A stretch of DNA of 28,526 bases, from NCBI GenBank assembly GCA_910578785.1, contig CAJTSJ010000033.1:1-28526 (forward strand), given 5' to 3'. This stretch comes from an uncultured Muribaculum sp. GTDB taxonomy: Bacteria; Bacteroidota; Bacteroidia; Bacteroidales; Muribaculaceae. Of this stretch, positions 7,287-18,200 are shown piece by piece. The position numbers and the translations under genes were made by a program. Below the pieces are notes generated by a model. It was given only the letters and a program-made list of their open reading frames with translations, was not told where the DNA came from and ran no database searches. The stretch's first letter is position 1, and each line of letters opens with the position of its first letter.

Positions 7287-9890
7287 ATGAGAAACAGTTA
7301 CTTTAAACTCATAATTGCGATTTGGATTGTGATATCGGCTGCACCTGTCTACGGACAGGTGTTGCCGTATCTCAACCCTGACCTCCCGTCGGAAAAACGT
7401 GCCGAGGACTTGCTGTCGCGTCTGACGCTTGATGAAAAAATAAGTATGATGACCAACGGGTCGCCTGCCATAGAGCGTCTTGGCATACCGGCGTACAACT
7501 GGTGGAACGAAGCTCTGCACGGAGTAGGACGTTCGGGTACGGCCACGGTGTTTCCGCAAGCCATAGCTTTGGCGGCAACGTTTGACGACAAGGGTGTCAA
7601 CGAAAGTTTCGACATGGTGTCGGATGAGGCCCGTGTTAAATACAATCGGTCGGTGCGCGACAATAACCGCGGTCAATACCGAGGCCTTACCTTCTGGACG
7701 CCCAACATCAACATATTCCGCGACCCGCGCTGGGGACGCGGTCAGGAGACCTATGGCGAGGACCCGTATCTGACAAGTATGATGGGCCTGGCCGTCATTC
7801 GCGGTCTTCAGGGCGACGGTTCAGGACGCTACGACAAGCTTCATGCATGCGCCAAGCATTATGCCGTGCACAGCGGTCCGGAGTGGAGCCGTCATACATA
7901 TAATGCGGTAGACATTCCTCCGGAAGACCTTTGGGAGACTTATCTGCCGGCATTCAGGGCGGCGGTTATCGACGGCGGGGTCAAGGAAGTCATGTGTGCC
8001 TACAACCGATTTGACGATGAACCTTGTTGTTCGAGCAATAAGCTTCTGAAGCAGATTCTGCGCGACCAGTGGGGTTTTGACGGAGTGGTACTTTCCGACT
8101 GTGGCGCGCTCGGCGACTTTTTCACTACCGAACCGCACGGCCACGGTACGCACAAGACCCCGGCCGATGCGGCCGCCGACGCTTTGCTTTCCGGCAACGA
8201 TCTTGAATGCGGCGACAGGGCTTATCCGAAAATACGCGAAAGCCTCGAGGCCGGGCTGATAACCGAGGCCGACATCGACCGTTCGGTGCTTCGTCTGCTT
8301 AAGGCCAGATTCAGTCTGGGAAATCTCTATGACGACGAACTCACTCCCTGGTGGAATCTGCCTGACTCATTGGAAGCCTGCGGGGCGCATCGTGCCAAAG
8401 CGCTGGAGATGGCCCGCAAAAGTATTGTATTGCTGACCAATAAGAACGACTTCCTACCGATTTCGAAGGACGGCATACGCAAGATTGCAGTATTGGGACC
8501 TAATGCCGACGATTCGCTGATGATGTGGGGCAATTACAATGGATTCCCCAAATCTTCGGTCACAATACTGCAAGGCATCCGCAATAAGTTTCCCGGCGCG
8601 GAAGTAGTTTATGTCAAAGGATGCGACTACGTGTCGGAAAAAGCGATGGTGAGCGATTTTGACAACTTGTCGTCAGACGGTCTGACCGGTATGAAAGGAT
8701 TTTTCTGGAACAACAGGGACATGAACGGCGATCCAATGCGGGTACGTCAGTTCTCGACTCCGCTTAACTTCACCAACAACGGCGAGACAGCTTTCGCTCC
8801 CGATGTGCCGGTGCTGAATTTTTCGGCACGTTTCGTGGCTCAGTTCGTGCCGGATAAGTCCGGACCCGTTTCGTTTTGTGTCGAGGGTGATGATGGATTT
8901 CGCTTGCTTATCGACGGTAAACCGGTGATTGACCTTTGGCACGAAGGACGCAAGTCGGAGGTCAGCTATGAACTTAATGCCGTCAAAGGACGCAAGTATG
9001 ACGTCGTGTTGGAATACTATCAGGCCGGTGGAACTGCCGAACTCAAATTTGACATAGGACAACGCACTGTAGTCGATTATGAATCGGTGGCATCCGGTGT
9101 TTCCGATGCCGATGTCATAATGTTTGTCGGTGGCCTTACTCCGCATCTTGAAGGAGAGGAGATGGGCGTCAATCTGCCCGGATTCCGTGGTGGTGACCGT
9201 ACGGCCATAGAACTCCCTGTTGTACAGGAGAATATGCTTAAGGCTTTGAAGTCTACAGGCCGTCCGGTAGTATTTATCATGTGTACGGGAAGCGCTGTCG
9301 CTATACCATGGGCGGCCGATAACTGCGATGCTGTGCTCAACGTGTTCTATCCAGGCGAGGCCGGTGGAACGGCGGTTGCCGATGTGATTGCAGGCGATTA
9401 TAATCCGGCAGGCCGTCTGCCTGTGACCTATTATGCTTCGACATCCGATTTGCCTGACTTTGAGGATTATTTCATGGAGAACAGAACCTACAGGTTCTTT
9501 GAGGGAAAACCTTTGTTCCCGTTCGGACATGGACTCAGCTATACTGAATTCGATTATGGAGATATAAAGGTAGCCGACAACGGCGATGCATTGTCTGTCA
9601 GCATACCTGTCAGCAATGTAGGAGCAATGGATGGCGAGGAAGTAGTGCAGGTCTATGTGCGCAACCCTCGAATCATGGGCGGACCGAAAAAGTCGCTGAA
9701 GGCTTTCCGCCGCATTCCGGTAAAGGCCGGCACTACGGAAATTGTCGAATTTGAATTGCCTCGTTCGGCATTTGAACATTATGACCGCAACTCGGAACGT
9801 ATGGTGCTCGATGCCGGAGAATATGACATTTTTTACGGCGGCACATCGGCCGACAATGGCCTTAAAAGCATTAAACATACATTAAAATGA
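7287..9890 (+). CDS. GH3 beta-glycosidase (beta-xylosidase/glucosidase type) with PA14 insert
   Basis: This is a retaining exo-glycosidase. A cleavable signal peptide (IIAIWIVISAAPVYG) is followed by the GH3 TIM barrel with RLGIPAYNWWNEALHGVGRSG, the ETYGEDPYL block, KHYAVHSGP and the nucleophile Asp271 in GVVLSDCGAL. The NDLECGD segment and the NWWNEALHG start are typical of bacterial and plant beta-xylosidase-like GH3 proteins. A PA14 domain occupies about residues 465-600 (FVAQFVPDKSGPVSFCVEGDDGFRLLIDG). The acid/base is probably one of the glutamates in LEGEEMG (621-627). The C-terminus has the FPFGHGLSYTEFDY motif and an FN3-like domain, for a full length of 867 residues. It lies 32 bases after the GH43 gene and before a strong terminator, so it probably ends the first enzyme operon. 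Confidence 0.93.
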   Translation: MRNSYFKLIIAIWIVISAAPVYGQVLPYLNPDLPSEKRAEDLLSRLTLDEKISMMTNGSPAIERLGIPAYNWWNEALHGVGRSGTATVFPQAIALAATFDDKGVNESFDMVSDEARVKYNRSVRDNNRGQYRGLTFWTPNINIFRDPRWGRGQETYGEDPYLTSMMGLAVIRGLQGDGSGRYDKLHACAKHYAVHSGPEWSRHTYNAVDIPPEDLWETYLPAFRAAVIDGGVKEVMCAYNRFDDEPCCSSNKLLKQILRDQWGFDGVVLSDCGALGDFFTTEPHGHGTHKTPADAAADALLSGNDLECGDRAYPKIRESLEAGLITEADIDRSVLRLLKARFSLGNLYDDELTPWWNLPDSLEACGAHRAKALEMARKSIVLLTNKNDFLPISKDGIRKIAVLGPNADDSLMMWGNYNGFPKSSVTILQGIRNKFPGAEVVYVKGCDYVSEKAMVSDFDNLSSDGLTGMKGFFWNNRDMNGDPMRVRQFSTPLNFTNNGETAFAPDVPVLNFSARFVAQFVPDKSGPVSFCVEGDDGFRLLIDGKPVIDLWHEGRKSEVSYELNAVKGRKYDVVLEYYQAGGTAELKFDIGQRTVVDYESVASGVSDADVIMFVGGLTPHLEGEEMGVNLPGFRGGDRTAIELPVVQENMLKALKSTGRPVVFIMCTGSAVAIPWAADNCDAVLNVFYPGEAGGTAVADVIAGDYNPAGRLPVTYYASTSDLPDFEDYFMENRTYRFFEGKPLFPFGHGLSYTEFDYGDIKVADNGDALSVSIPVSNVGAMDGEEVVQVYVRNPRIMGGPKKSLKAFRRIPVKAGTTEIVEFELPRSAFEHYDRNSERMVLDAGEYDIFYGGTSADNGLKSIKHTLK

Positions 9891-9927
9891 TGTTTTATGG
9901 ATAATTAGACATATTGATTTGAACGAG

Positions 9928-9983
9928 CTGTCCCGGATTAATTGCATATTACATAAAATATTAATCCGGGGCAGTTATTTTTG
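9928..9983 (+). terminator. Strong intrinsic terminator splitting the PUL
   Basis: A 15-bp stem with one G-U pair (9928-9942 with 9960-9974) encloses a 17-base loop and is followed by TTATTTTTG. The stem runs CTGTCCCGGATTAAT, with ATTAATCCGGGGCAG on the other side. It separates GH3 from the GH2 gene. A TATTTTTG string (9976-9983) in the T tract also matches the Bacteroides -7 consensus, but no TTTG -33 box is found at the right distance. Confidence 0.88.
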
Positions 9984-10001
9984 TATCCAAAATTCAAAAT
10001 T

Positions 10002-13000
10002 ATGTTGGCTAATCTAAAATCAATATTCTTTTGTTCGTTTGTTATTTCGGCCTCGGTAATGAGTGCCGGCGACTACATCAATGATTTTTCGGATTCCGGA
10101 ATTAATTTGTCGAAGGTCGGCCGAGGTGAATGTAAAATTGCCGGCGGTGTGCTCCGAACTAAAGGTGCTTATGCACTTTTGGGCGATGGCAGTTGGAAGG
10201 ACTATACTTTGTCGTTCCGCGCACGTGTGCCGGAAGATGCGGACCAGGTGCAGATATGGTCCGGATTCCGTACCGCAAACCGGTTTGACCGATATGTGCT
10301 CGGCATAAAAGGCGGTCTGCAGGACGACGTGTATTTGTTTCGTAGCGGATACATGGGCACTGATGAATTCATGGGTGTCCGTCCGCTGGGGTTTCACCCC
10401 GTGCCGGGCGAATGGCTGGATGTGAAGGTGCAGGTCTGCGGTCAGAGAATCAGGGTGTTCATCAACGGTTCAGATAAGCCATATATTGACATAGTCGACA
10501 AAAACGGCGAGGGAATGGCGCCGGCCGGAGCGATTGCGCTTGGCGGTGGATGGATTACTGCCGAATATGACGATGTAAGAGTGACACCTCTTGACAGCGA
10601 TGCACTTGATGGAGTCGGCCGTGAAGAAATGAACTTCGGTCTAACTCCTGAACAGAAGGAATCCAAGCGTAAAGATGAACGTGCATCTTACAAACCTAAA
10701 TCATTGGCATCGGTCAGCGAGGGACGTACAGAGATGTCGCTCGACGGCGATTGGCTTTTCATGCCGACTTACCAACTTGATGATTCAGCAGTGGCTTCGT
10801 CGGCTAAAGCCGATGATTCGGAATGGCATGTGATGAATGTTCCGGATTTTTGGTCACCAATACGAATCTGGTTGCATGGCGAGACTATGCCGTCGCCGGC
10901 CGGCGATCAGCCTAAGGGTGTTTCTGACACGTATTATCAGCGCGAGACGGATCGTTGCGAGAGCTACACGTTTGATTATCGTCGCACAAAAGGAGCATGG
11001 TATCGTCAGTGGGTTGACCTTCCTAAAAATATAAAGGGGCGTAAGCTGATTCTTAAATTTGATGCTGTCTCAAAGATGGCCGATGTCTACGTCAACGGAC
11101 ATAAGACGGCGACGCATCTCGGCATGTTTGGAAATTTTGATGTCGACGTGACCCCACACGTCAAGTCAGGACGCAACCTTATAGCAATCAGGGTGGCCAG
11201 AGACATCAACGGCGTAGGGATGGAAAGCGACAAGGCCATGGAGAATTATTATTCGTCGGTGCGCAGGGATGTCGATGAGAATAAGGATGACCTACAGGCC
11301 AATAAAGAACTTATAACAGATATTCCTCATGGATTTTTCGGCGACAATCCTGCCGGAATCTGGCAACCTGTAAAATTGGTGATTACAGAGCCTCTTCACA
11401 TAGACGACGTGTTTATCCGTCCCTCGATGACCGGGGCCGAATTTGATGTAGAGGTAGCCAACAATTCTTCAGGCAGGCGGACATTCAATCTGTTTGTCGA
11501 CATTAAAGACAAGTCAACGGGCAATGTGCTATATTCCGGGCAATTGCTCTCCGGCTTAAAGCTTGAAAAGGCTCAGAGCAGTGTGTTCAATGCAAAAGTT
11601 GATGGACTAAAACCGAAACTATGGGAGCCGTCGACTCCGAACCTGTATGATTTCTCATTTAGAATAGAGGGCGAGTCCAATAAAGTGTCGGACAGCCTTA
11701 CCGTGACTTCCGGTTTCCGCACTTTTGAGTCAAAAGACGGGTTCTTTTATTTGAATGGACGTAAATTCTGGTTGCGCGGCGGCAATCATATTCCTTTTAC
11801 ACTTGGAATGAACGACAGCCGGCTTGCGGACCGTTTTATGCAGTTGATGAAGGAAGGCAATGTTAACTCAACCCGTACGCATACTACCCCCTGGAATGAG
11901 CTTTGGCTTGACGCCGCCGACCGAAACGGCATTGCAGTAAGCTTCGAGGGCACTTGGTCGTGGCTGATGATCCATTCTACACCGATACCTTCCGACGCCA
12001 CGCTTGAATTGTGGAAGAAAGAGTGGCTTCAGGTCATGAAGCGGTTCCGCAACCATCCGTCGTTAATATTCTGGACGGTAAATAATGAAATGAAGTTCTA
12101 TGATCTTGATGCCGACGATGAGCGTGCCAAAGCAAAATTCCGCATTATATCCGATGCGGTGAAAGAGATGCGCGTTGTCGATCCGTCGCGTCCGGTGTCG
12201 TTCGACTCCAATTATATGCGTCGCAACGGTGTGAATCGTTTTGGAGAAGACTTTATGGCTACTGTCGACGACGGCGACATTGACGACAACCATGGATATT
12301 ACAACTGGTACGACTTCTCTGTGTTCCGTTTTTTCAATGGAGAATTCCAGCGTCAGTTCAAGACTCCGGGCCGTCCGCTGATAAGCCAGGAGATGTCGAC
12401 CGGCTATCCTAATGCCGAGACCGGTCATCCTACACGTTCTTATCAGCTGATTCACCAGAATCCGTTTTCGCTTGTCGGTTATGAAGCCTACGACTTTGCC
12501 GATCCGGCCAACTTCCTTAAGGTGCAGGCATTCATCACCGGAGAACTTGCCGAGACATTGCGCCGCACCAACCCTGAAGCGGCAGGCATCATGCATTTTG
12601 CATATATGACCTGGTTCCGTCAGTGCTACGACCGGGAACGCATAGCGCCTTGGCCTGCATATTTTGCCATGAAGAGAGCCATGCAGCCGGTGCTCGTCAG
12701 CGCAGAGTTGTGGGGACGTAATTTCTATGCCGGCGACAGCATTGCGACGCGCGTATATGTGGTCAACGACGACGAACAGGGCCGAAATCTTCCGTCGACA
12801 TGTCTGCGATGGTCTTTGCTGTCTGATGGCAATGACCTTCTGGCGCAGGGCTATGCCGACTTTCCTTCTGTAGAATATTACGGAAGAAAATATATTGAAC
12901 CTCAGATTGAAATTCCTGAAGGAAAAATTGAAGGCAAGACTTATGCCAAGCTCCAATTTGAGCTTATTGACGGCGACAGTGTGTTGTCGGTCAATCGATA

Positions 13001-13691
13001 CGACGTCTGTATAGCTCCAAAATCCTGGAATACGTCAAAATCTGTTGCGTACAAAGGACGTATCGGTCTGATGTCCGGAGATTCGATAGGAGAGGTGATG
13101 GACTTCTTAGGCATAGCTTATTCTGAATTTAATTCTGTGGATAAGATGCTGAAAAGTTTAGGAGACGCAGATGCTTGTGTGATATCGTCATGGCGTGAAT
13201 TTACCACGGAAGATGTCGCCAAATTGCGCGAATTCAGCAAATCCGGCGGACATCTGATATTACTCAATTCCGAAGAACTGGCATGTGCCGTTTACCCTGA
13301 ATACATAGTCGGACACTTTATCCCCACTGAAGGCGACATAGTTGTGATGGAGCGTGACGACGATTCGATATTCGACGGACTCGATGTTCTTGATCTGCGG
13401 TATTTCAACAATGGTCGCCGCGAGATTCCGCTTGCGTGCAATGCCGTCTACAAAGTCGTGAGGCACGATAATGTGCGCGAACTGGCGTCGCAGATGAAGA
13501 TACATGCTTATATTGACGGTGGAAAGCCTGAAGACAGAATCGCCAAGATTGAGTCGATGCGTGGTCTCACGCTGTTTGAGATTACCGATAATGAGGGCAA
13601 AGGACTTGTGTCGACGATTTGTGTCGATAAAGGCGCCTCGGACCCTATTGCCGGACGCGTGCTGGTCAATATTATCGGTCGGTCTGAATAA
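10002..13691 (+). CDS. GH2 glycosidase with N-terminal lectin-like (DUF1080/LamG-like) domain
   Basis: This is a large secreted retaining glycosidase of family GH2 (beta-galactosidase, glucuronidase, mannosidase or arabinosidase class). I start it at the ATG at 10002 (LANLKSIFFCSFVISASVMSA signal), not at an upstream TTG. Residues about 20-205 look like a concanavalin-type sandwich (YTLSFRARVPEDADQVQIWSG, GEWLDVKVQVCGQRIRVFING). The GH2 sugar-binding and immunoglobulin-like domains follow, then the TIM barrel with acid/base Glu696 in WTVNNEMKF and nucleophile Glu797 in PLISQEMSTGYPN. The C-terminal ~200 residues (GRIGLMSGDSIGEVMDFLGI ... SGGHLILLNSEE) resemble a glutamine-amidotransferase/ThuA-like Rossmann domain. 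It is 1229 residues long. It follows a strong terminator, so it probably has its own promoter or depends on read-through. Substrate specificity cannot be read from the sequence. Confidence 0.88.
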   Translation: MLANLKSIFFCSFVISASVMSAGDYINDFSDSGINLSKVGRGECKIAGGVLRTKGAYALLGDGSWKDYTLSFRARVPEDADQVQIWSGFRTANRFDRYVLGIKGGLQDDVYLFRSGYMGTDEFMGVRPLGFHPVPGEWLDVKVQVCGQRIRVFINGSDKPYIDIVDKNGEGMAPAGAIALGGGWITAEYDDVRVTPLDSDALDGVGREEMNFGLTPEQKESKRKDERASYKPKSLASVSEGRTEMSLDGDWLFMPTYQLDDSAVASSAKADDSEWHVMNVPDFWSPIRIWLHGETMPSPAGDQPKGVSDTYYQRETDRCESYTFDYRRTKGAWYRQWVDLPKNIKGRKLILKFDAVSKMADVYVNGHKTATHLGMFGNFDVDVTPHVKSGRNLIAIRVARDINGVGMESDKAMENYYSSVRRDVDENKDDLQANKELITDIPHGFFGDNPAGIWQPVKLVITEPLHIDDVFIRPSMTGAEFDVEVANNSSGRRTFNLFVDIKDKSTGNVLYSGQLLSGLKLEKAQSSVFNAKVDGLKPKLWEPSTPNLYDFSFRIEGESNKVSDSLTVTSGFRTFESKDGFFYLNGRKFWLRGGNHIPFTLGMNDSRLADRFMQLMKEGNVNSTRTHTTPWNELWLDAADRNGIAVSFEGTWSWLMIHSTPIPSDATLELWKKEWLQVMKRFRNHPSLIFWTVNNEMKFYDLDADDERAKAKFRIISDAVKEMRVVDPSRPVSFDSNYMRRNGVNRFGEDFMATVDDGDIDDNHGYYNWYDFSVFRFFNGEFQRQFKTPGRPLISQEMSTGYPNAETGHPTRSYQLIHQNPFSLVGYEAYDFADPANFLKVQAFITGELAETLRRTNPEAAGIMHFAYMTWFRQCYDRERIAPWPAYFAMKRAMQPVLVSAELWGRNFYAGDSIATRVYVVNDDEQGRNLPSTCLRWSLLSDGNDLLAQGYADFPSVEYYGRKYIEPQIEIPEGKIEGKTYAKLQFELIDGDSVLSVNRYDVCIAPKSWNTSKSVAYKGRIGLMSGDSIGEVMDFLGIAYSEFNSVDKMLKSLGDADACVISSWREFTTEDVAKLREFSKSGGHLILLNSEELACAVYPEYIVGHFIPTEGDIVVMERDDDSIFDGLDVLDLRYFNNGRREIPLACNAVYKVVRHDNVRELASQMKIHAYIDGGKPEDRIAKIESMRGLTLFEITDNEGKGLVSTICVDKGASDPIAGRVLVNIIGRSE

Positions 13692-13743
13692 CAGCTGAAA
13701 AAGCATGACATGAAAACATAAAACTATAATAATTCTTAACCTT

Positions 13744-15186
13744 ATGAATACTAAAATATTAAGTTTGTTTGCCGGAGCGTTTTGTCTCAGTGTAGCCGCT
13801 TATGGCGAGATAAAGCTTCCGTCGGTGTTCTCCGACAACATGGTGCTTCAGCAGAACACAACAGTCAGAATGCGAGGGGAAGCACGTCCCGGGAGCGGCG
13901 TGACCATAAGTCCGTCATGGTCGCAGTCGGCTGTCGCGGTAAAGGCGGATTCCAAAGGACATTGGGCGGCAGACATCAAGACCCCCTCGGCCGGCGGACC
14001 ATATACAGTGCGTCTAAGCGACGGCGAAGAGCTTATGCTTGACAATGTTCTGGTAGGGGAGGTTTGGTTCTGCGCCGGCCAGTCCAATATGGAGATGCCG
14101 GTAAAGGGATTTGACCGACAGCCTGCCGACCATGCGGCGGACATAATATCCAGAGCCAAGCCCGCAAAGAACATACGTGCGTTCGTGACAGATACCAAAC
14201 GAGGCACGTGGATTGATCAGGCATCAAAAGTACCACAGTCCGACATGAAGGGCGAGTGGCTTGTAAATTCGTCTGACCAGGTGCCGTATATAAGTGCGGT
14301 AGCCTATACATTTGCCGATTATATCAACGAGGTGCTTGAGGTTCCGGTCGGTGTATTGGTCAGCACGCTTGGCGGTTCACGTATCGAGGCCTGGCTTCCG
14401 CGAGAGGTGGCTCAACTCTATCCGGAAATAAATCTGTCGCATCTTGACACCGATGAACCAATAAAAAATATGCGCGATGATGCTTCTGTCATATACAATG
14501 CCAAAGTGGCTCCGTTGCATGATTTCCCGATACGAGGCATGTTGTGGTACCAGGGCGAGAGCAACCGCGACAATGCATCGTTATATGAACGTATGATGCC
14601 GGCAATGGTCAAGGATTACCGTGACAAATGGGGATGTGGCGAATTTCCGGTCTATTTTGTTGAGATTGCGCCATTTAATTATGAAGGACCCGAAGGAACG
14701 TCGGCGGCGCGTTTCCGTGAGGCGCAGACGCAGGTTATGAAGTCTGTACCGCGGTGCGAGATTGTATCGACACTTGATATCGGCCATCCCGTGTTTATTC
14801 ACCCTACGGACAAGGTTACTGTAGGCAATCGTCTTGCCCGACTCGCACTTGCGGACACCTACGGGCAAACCGGTTACGAGGTTAAGTCTCCGGTATTTAA
14901 GTCGATTGATATTCAAGGTAAAAAGGTGTATGTCAATGTCGACAATGCCCCTTACGGACTTTGCCCTATGTGGACCGAGCTTGAAGGCTTCGAAATAGCC
15001 GGTTCGGACAAGGTGTTTCATCCGGCAAAGGCCGAGATTGAGACTTCGACGTGCCGGCTTGTTGTCTGGAACGACGATGTGGATTCTCCCGTAGCGGTTC
15101 GCTATGCGTACAAAAATTATCCTGCGGCAACTGTTTTTGACACATATGGGTTGCCTTTGTTGCCGTTCAGGTCCGACAATTGGTAA
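13744..15186 (+). CDS. Sialate O-acetylesterase-type (SASA/SGNH) carbohydrate esterase
   Basis: This is a secreted or periplasmic O-acetylesterase that removes acetyl groups from glycans. The signal peptide is ILSLFAGAFCLSVAAYG. The N-terminal beta domain carries LPSVFSDNMVLQQ, the standard opening of this family. The nucleophile is Ser114 in WFCAGQSNMEMP. Block III is seen in GMLWYQGESN, and the His/Asp pair in HPTDK puts His353 and Asp356 at the expected place. At 480 residues it has normal family length. Lying between two GH2 genes, it probably removes acetyl groups before the glycosidases act. In PULs without sialidases, members of this family usually act on acetylated plant or mucin glycans, so sialic acid as substrate is not implied. 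Confidence 0.93.
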   Translation: MNTKILSLFAGAFCLSVAAYGEIKLPSVFSDNMVLQQNTTVRMRGEARPGSGVTISPSWSQSAVAVKADSKGHWAADIKTPSAGGPYTVRLSDGEELMLDNVLVGEVWFCAGQSNMEMPVKGFDRQPADHAADIISRAKPAKNIRAFVTDTKRGTWIDQASKVPQSDMKGEWLVNSSDQVPYISAVAYTFADYINEVLEVPVGVLVSTLGGSRIEAWLPREVAQLYPEINLSHLDTDEPIKNMRDDASVIYNAKVAPLHDFPIRGMLWYQGESNRDNASLYERMMPAMVKDYRDKWGCGEFPVYFVEIAPFNYEGPEGTSAARFREAQTQVMKSVPRCEIVSTLDIGHPVFIHPTDKVTVGNRLARLALADTYGQTGYEVKSPVFKSIDIQGKKVYVNVDNAPYGLCPMWTELEGFEIAGSDKVFHPAKAEIETSTCRLVVWNDDVDSPVAVRYAYKNYPAATVFDTYGLPLLPFRSDNW

Positions 15187-15230
15187 CTGGTTAGTAATAC
15201 TTTTTTATAAGCCAATCATAAATAGTAATA

Positions 15231-18200
15231 ATGAAACGATATATTACATACGGTGTGTTTATCGCTGTACTGGCATTGGGCGTGTTCAGACTCGATGCAA
15301 AAACTGTCTATCCTTTTAAGTTCGCTCCGTCGCATGGAATTGTCGATGACACGGAGCGCCCCTATCGTCAGGAACTGTGCCTGAACGGATATTGGGATTT
15401 TCAACCGGTGAAGACTCCGTCTGACTACCGGCAGGGCGGCGGTGTCGCGCCGGAACTTCCGGCTCCGGCCCCCGACGGATGGAGCAAGACAAAAATCAAG
15501 ATTCCCTCGCCGTGGAACATTAACGACTTCTCAAACCGGAATCTTGAAGGTCCCGACCATCGCAATTATCCCTCATATCCCGAAGAATGGGACAATGTGC
15601 TTATGGGATGGCTTAAAAAGACAGTCAAGGTGCCCGCCGACTGGGATGGTGAAAATATAAAACTATATTTTGAAGCTGTGGCAGGTGAAAGCGTGGTATT
15701 TGTCAATGGTAAAAAGGTTGGAGAGAATTTTGATCTGTTTCTGCCGTTTACGTGCGATGTAACTGATGTGGTAGTTCCCGGAGAAGAGGCCGAGGTGCTT
15801 GTCGGGGTGAGAAGTCAGAAACTTTTTGAAGATAATTCTACTGTCGGACGGCGCATAGTTCCGGCCGGCTCTATGTGGGGCTATCATATCAATGGTATCT
15901 GGCAGGATGTCTATCTGCTTGCCGAACCAAAGGTAGCTGTCAGCGATGTGTTCATTAAGCCTTTGGTCGACAAGGATATACTTGAAGTAGAGGTGGAACT
16001 GTCCAATACTACTGATAAGGAGATCCAGGTGTCTGTAAGCGGAGACATAAGCCGATGGATCAATACCGCCGGCAACGATGTGAATTCGGCTCCGGTACCT
16101 TCATCTATATTGGGCGAGAAAGTTGTCGTAATGGCTCCTGAGACTGTGTCGATACCCGCCGGTTCGTCTGTCCGAACATCGCTTGATGTACGGGTGAACG
16201 GCCGTCTGGACTTCTGGACACCCGAATCGCCTAACCTTTATGGCCTGGTACTTAGCGTTAATGACAAGAAACGGATACTTGACAAGAAGTATGAGCGTTT
16301 CGGCTGGCGTCAATGGACTCTTGTCGGTGACAAGCAGTGCCTTAACGGCAAACCGTATGCGCTTCGCAGTGATTCGTGGCATTTTCAGGGCATACCGCAG
16401 ATGACCCGACGCTATGCGTGGGCCTGGTTTAAAGCTATAAAAGATATGAACGGCAATGCCGTGCGTCCGCACGCTCAAGTATATCCTCGTTTCTATCTGG
16501 ACATGGCCGACGAAATGGGCATCTGTGTGCTTGATGAGACCGCCAATTGGGCGAGCGACGGAGGACCGAAACTCGATTCTGAAAAATTCTGGGAAAAGTC
16601 TAAGGAGCATTTGTCGAGATTTGTAAAGCGCGACCGCAATCATGCATCGGTGTTCGGATGGTCGGTGAGCAATGAGAATAAGCCGGTAATACTTTATGTA
16701 TACAATCGTCCAGACCTTATGCCGCAACAGATGAAAGCCTGGGAGGAATGGCGCGATATTGTGCGCGAACTTGATCCTACACGTCCCTGGATTTCTTCTG
16801 ACGGAGAGGACGACGGCGATGGAATACTTCCGGTCACAGTAGGCCATTACGGCGATAAAAATTCGATGAACGGATGGAAGGCTATCGGCAAGCCGTGGGG
16901 AATGGGCGAGCATAGTATGGCCTATTACGGAACTCCCGAGCAGGTGGCGGTATATAATGGCGAACGGGCTTACGAATCGCAGGAAGGCCGCATGGAGGGA
17001 CTGGCAAACGAATGCTACAATCTCATAAAGGAACAGCGCGAGATGGGCGCAAGTTTCAGCACAGTATTCAATATGGTGTGGTATGGGCTCAAGCCGCTTC
17101 CTCTCGGCAAACAGGATGTCACTGTCGCTCCATCGCTTGAGGATGACGGAATATTTTTCGGCGAATACGTGGAGGGACAGCCAGGTGTACAGCCTGAGAG
17201 GGTAGGCCCGTACTGCACGACCCTTAATCCGGGTTATGATCCGAATCTGCCTTTATACGAGGAGTGGCCTCTGTTTGCCGCTCTCCGTGCCGCCAATGCG
17301 CCCGGACAGGCATCGTATAGCGACTGGGCTGTAGTGGACAAGAGCAAATATGAGGCTCCTGCGCCTAATCAGTCTGTACCTTATGAAAGTGTGGTTTATG
17401 TCGGCGACCCCGAAGGTCGTGTCAAGTCTGTATTTGACGCACAGGGTGTCGTGTGGTCAAAATCGTTGAAGTCGTCAGGTAATTCTCTTGTGATTGTCGA
17501 CGGTACTCAGGTTCCTGACCGCAAGAGCCTTGATATTATAACTAAAGCGGCCAGGAAGGGCGCGGATATATGGATATGGGGCGTCGCTCCGGAAACCGTA
17601 GATGCATTTTCCTCTATTTTGCCCGGAGAGATTAAGGTGGAGTCTCTTAAACGTTCGTCGTTCATTCCCGAACAGCGTTCATGGGCACGCGGATTGAACA
17701 ACAGCGATTTGTACTTCTGTGAACTTCAGAGTGCAGATGCGTCGGAATATACGCTTTCAGGCCCGGTTGTCGACAACGGCGAGGTTCTGATAAATGCGTG
17801 CCGTACAGACTGGCGCAAGTGGAACAAGCGTCCTGAGGAGACGAAAACCGCAGGTGTGTTGCGAAGTGAAAACGAATGCAAGGCATCATTGCCTGTGTTT
17901 GTGAAAGTTCCCGGAAAGAACGGCGACCTGTACATAAGCACACTTACCGAATTTGCCAATTCGGAGAAGGGCTATAAGACGCTTGCCTCATTACTGCGCA
18001 ATGCCGGCGTCAGGTGTGAACAGCAGGAGGTGAATGCCGACGATGTGTTCTTCCTGCGCGACGGAAATATTCCTTTCTCCGCATCTGCCAAGGACAAACT
18101 TGTACGTGTCGGCGATGGTTGGCAACTGGTAATATATGCATTCAGCCCGCGTCCGCTTGACGATTTGCTGATAGAGCCTAATGTCCCTAAGCTTGAATTG

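Noticed and set aside
8673..9878. A 401-codon open frame antisense to the GH3 gene
   Set aside because: It is explained by the codon pattern of the sense gene, which carries all GH3 motifs.
9976..9983. Promoter for the first GH2 gene (TATTTTTG)
   Set aside because: It coincides with the terminator T tract and no TTTG lies 19-20 bases upstream.
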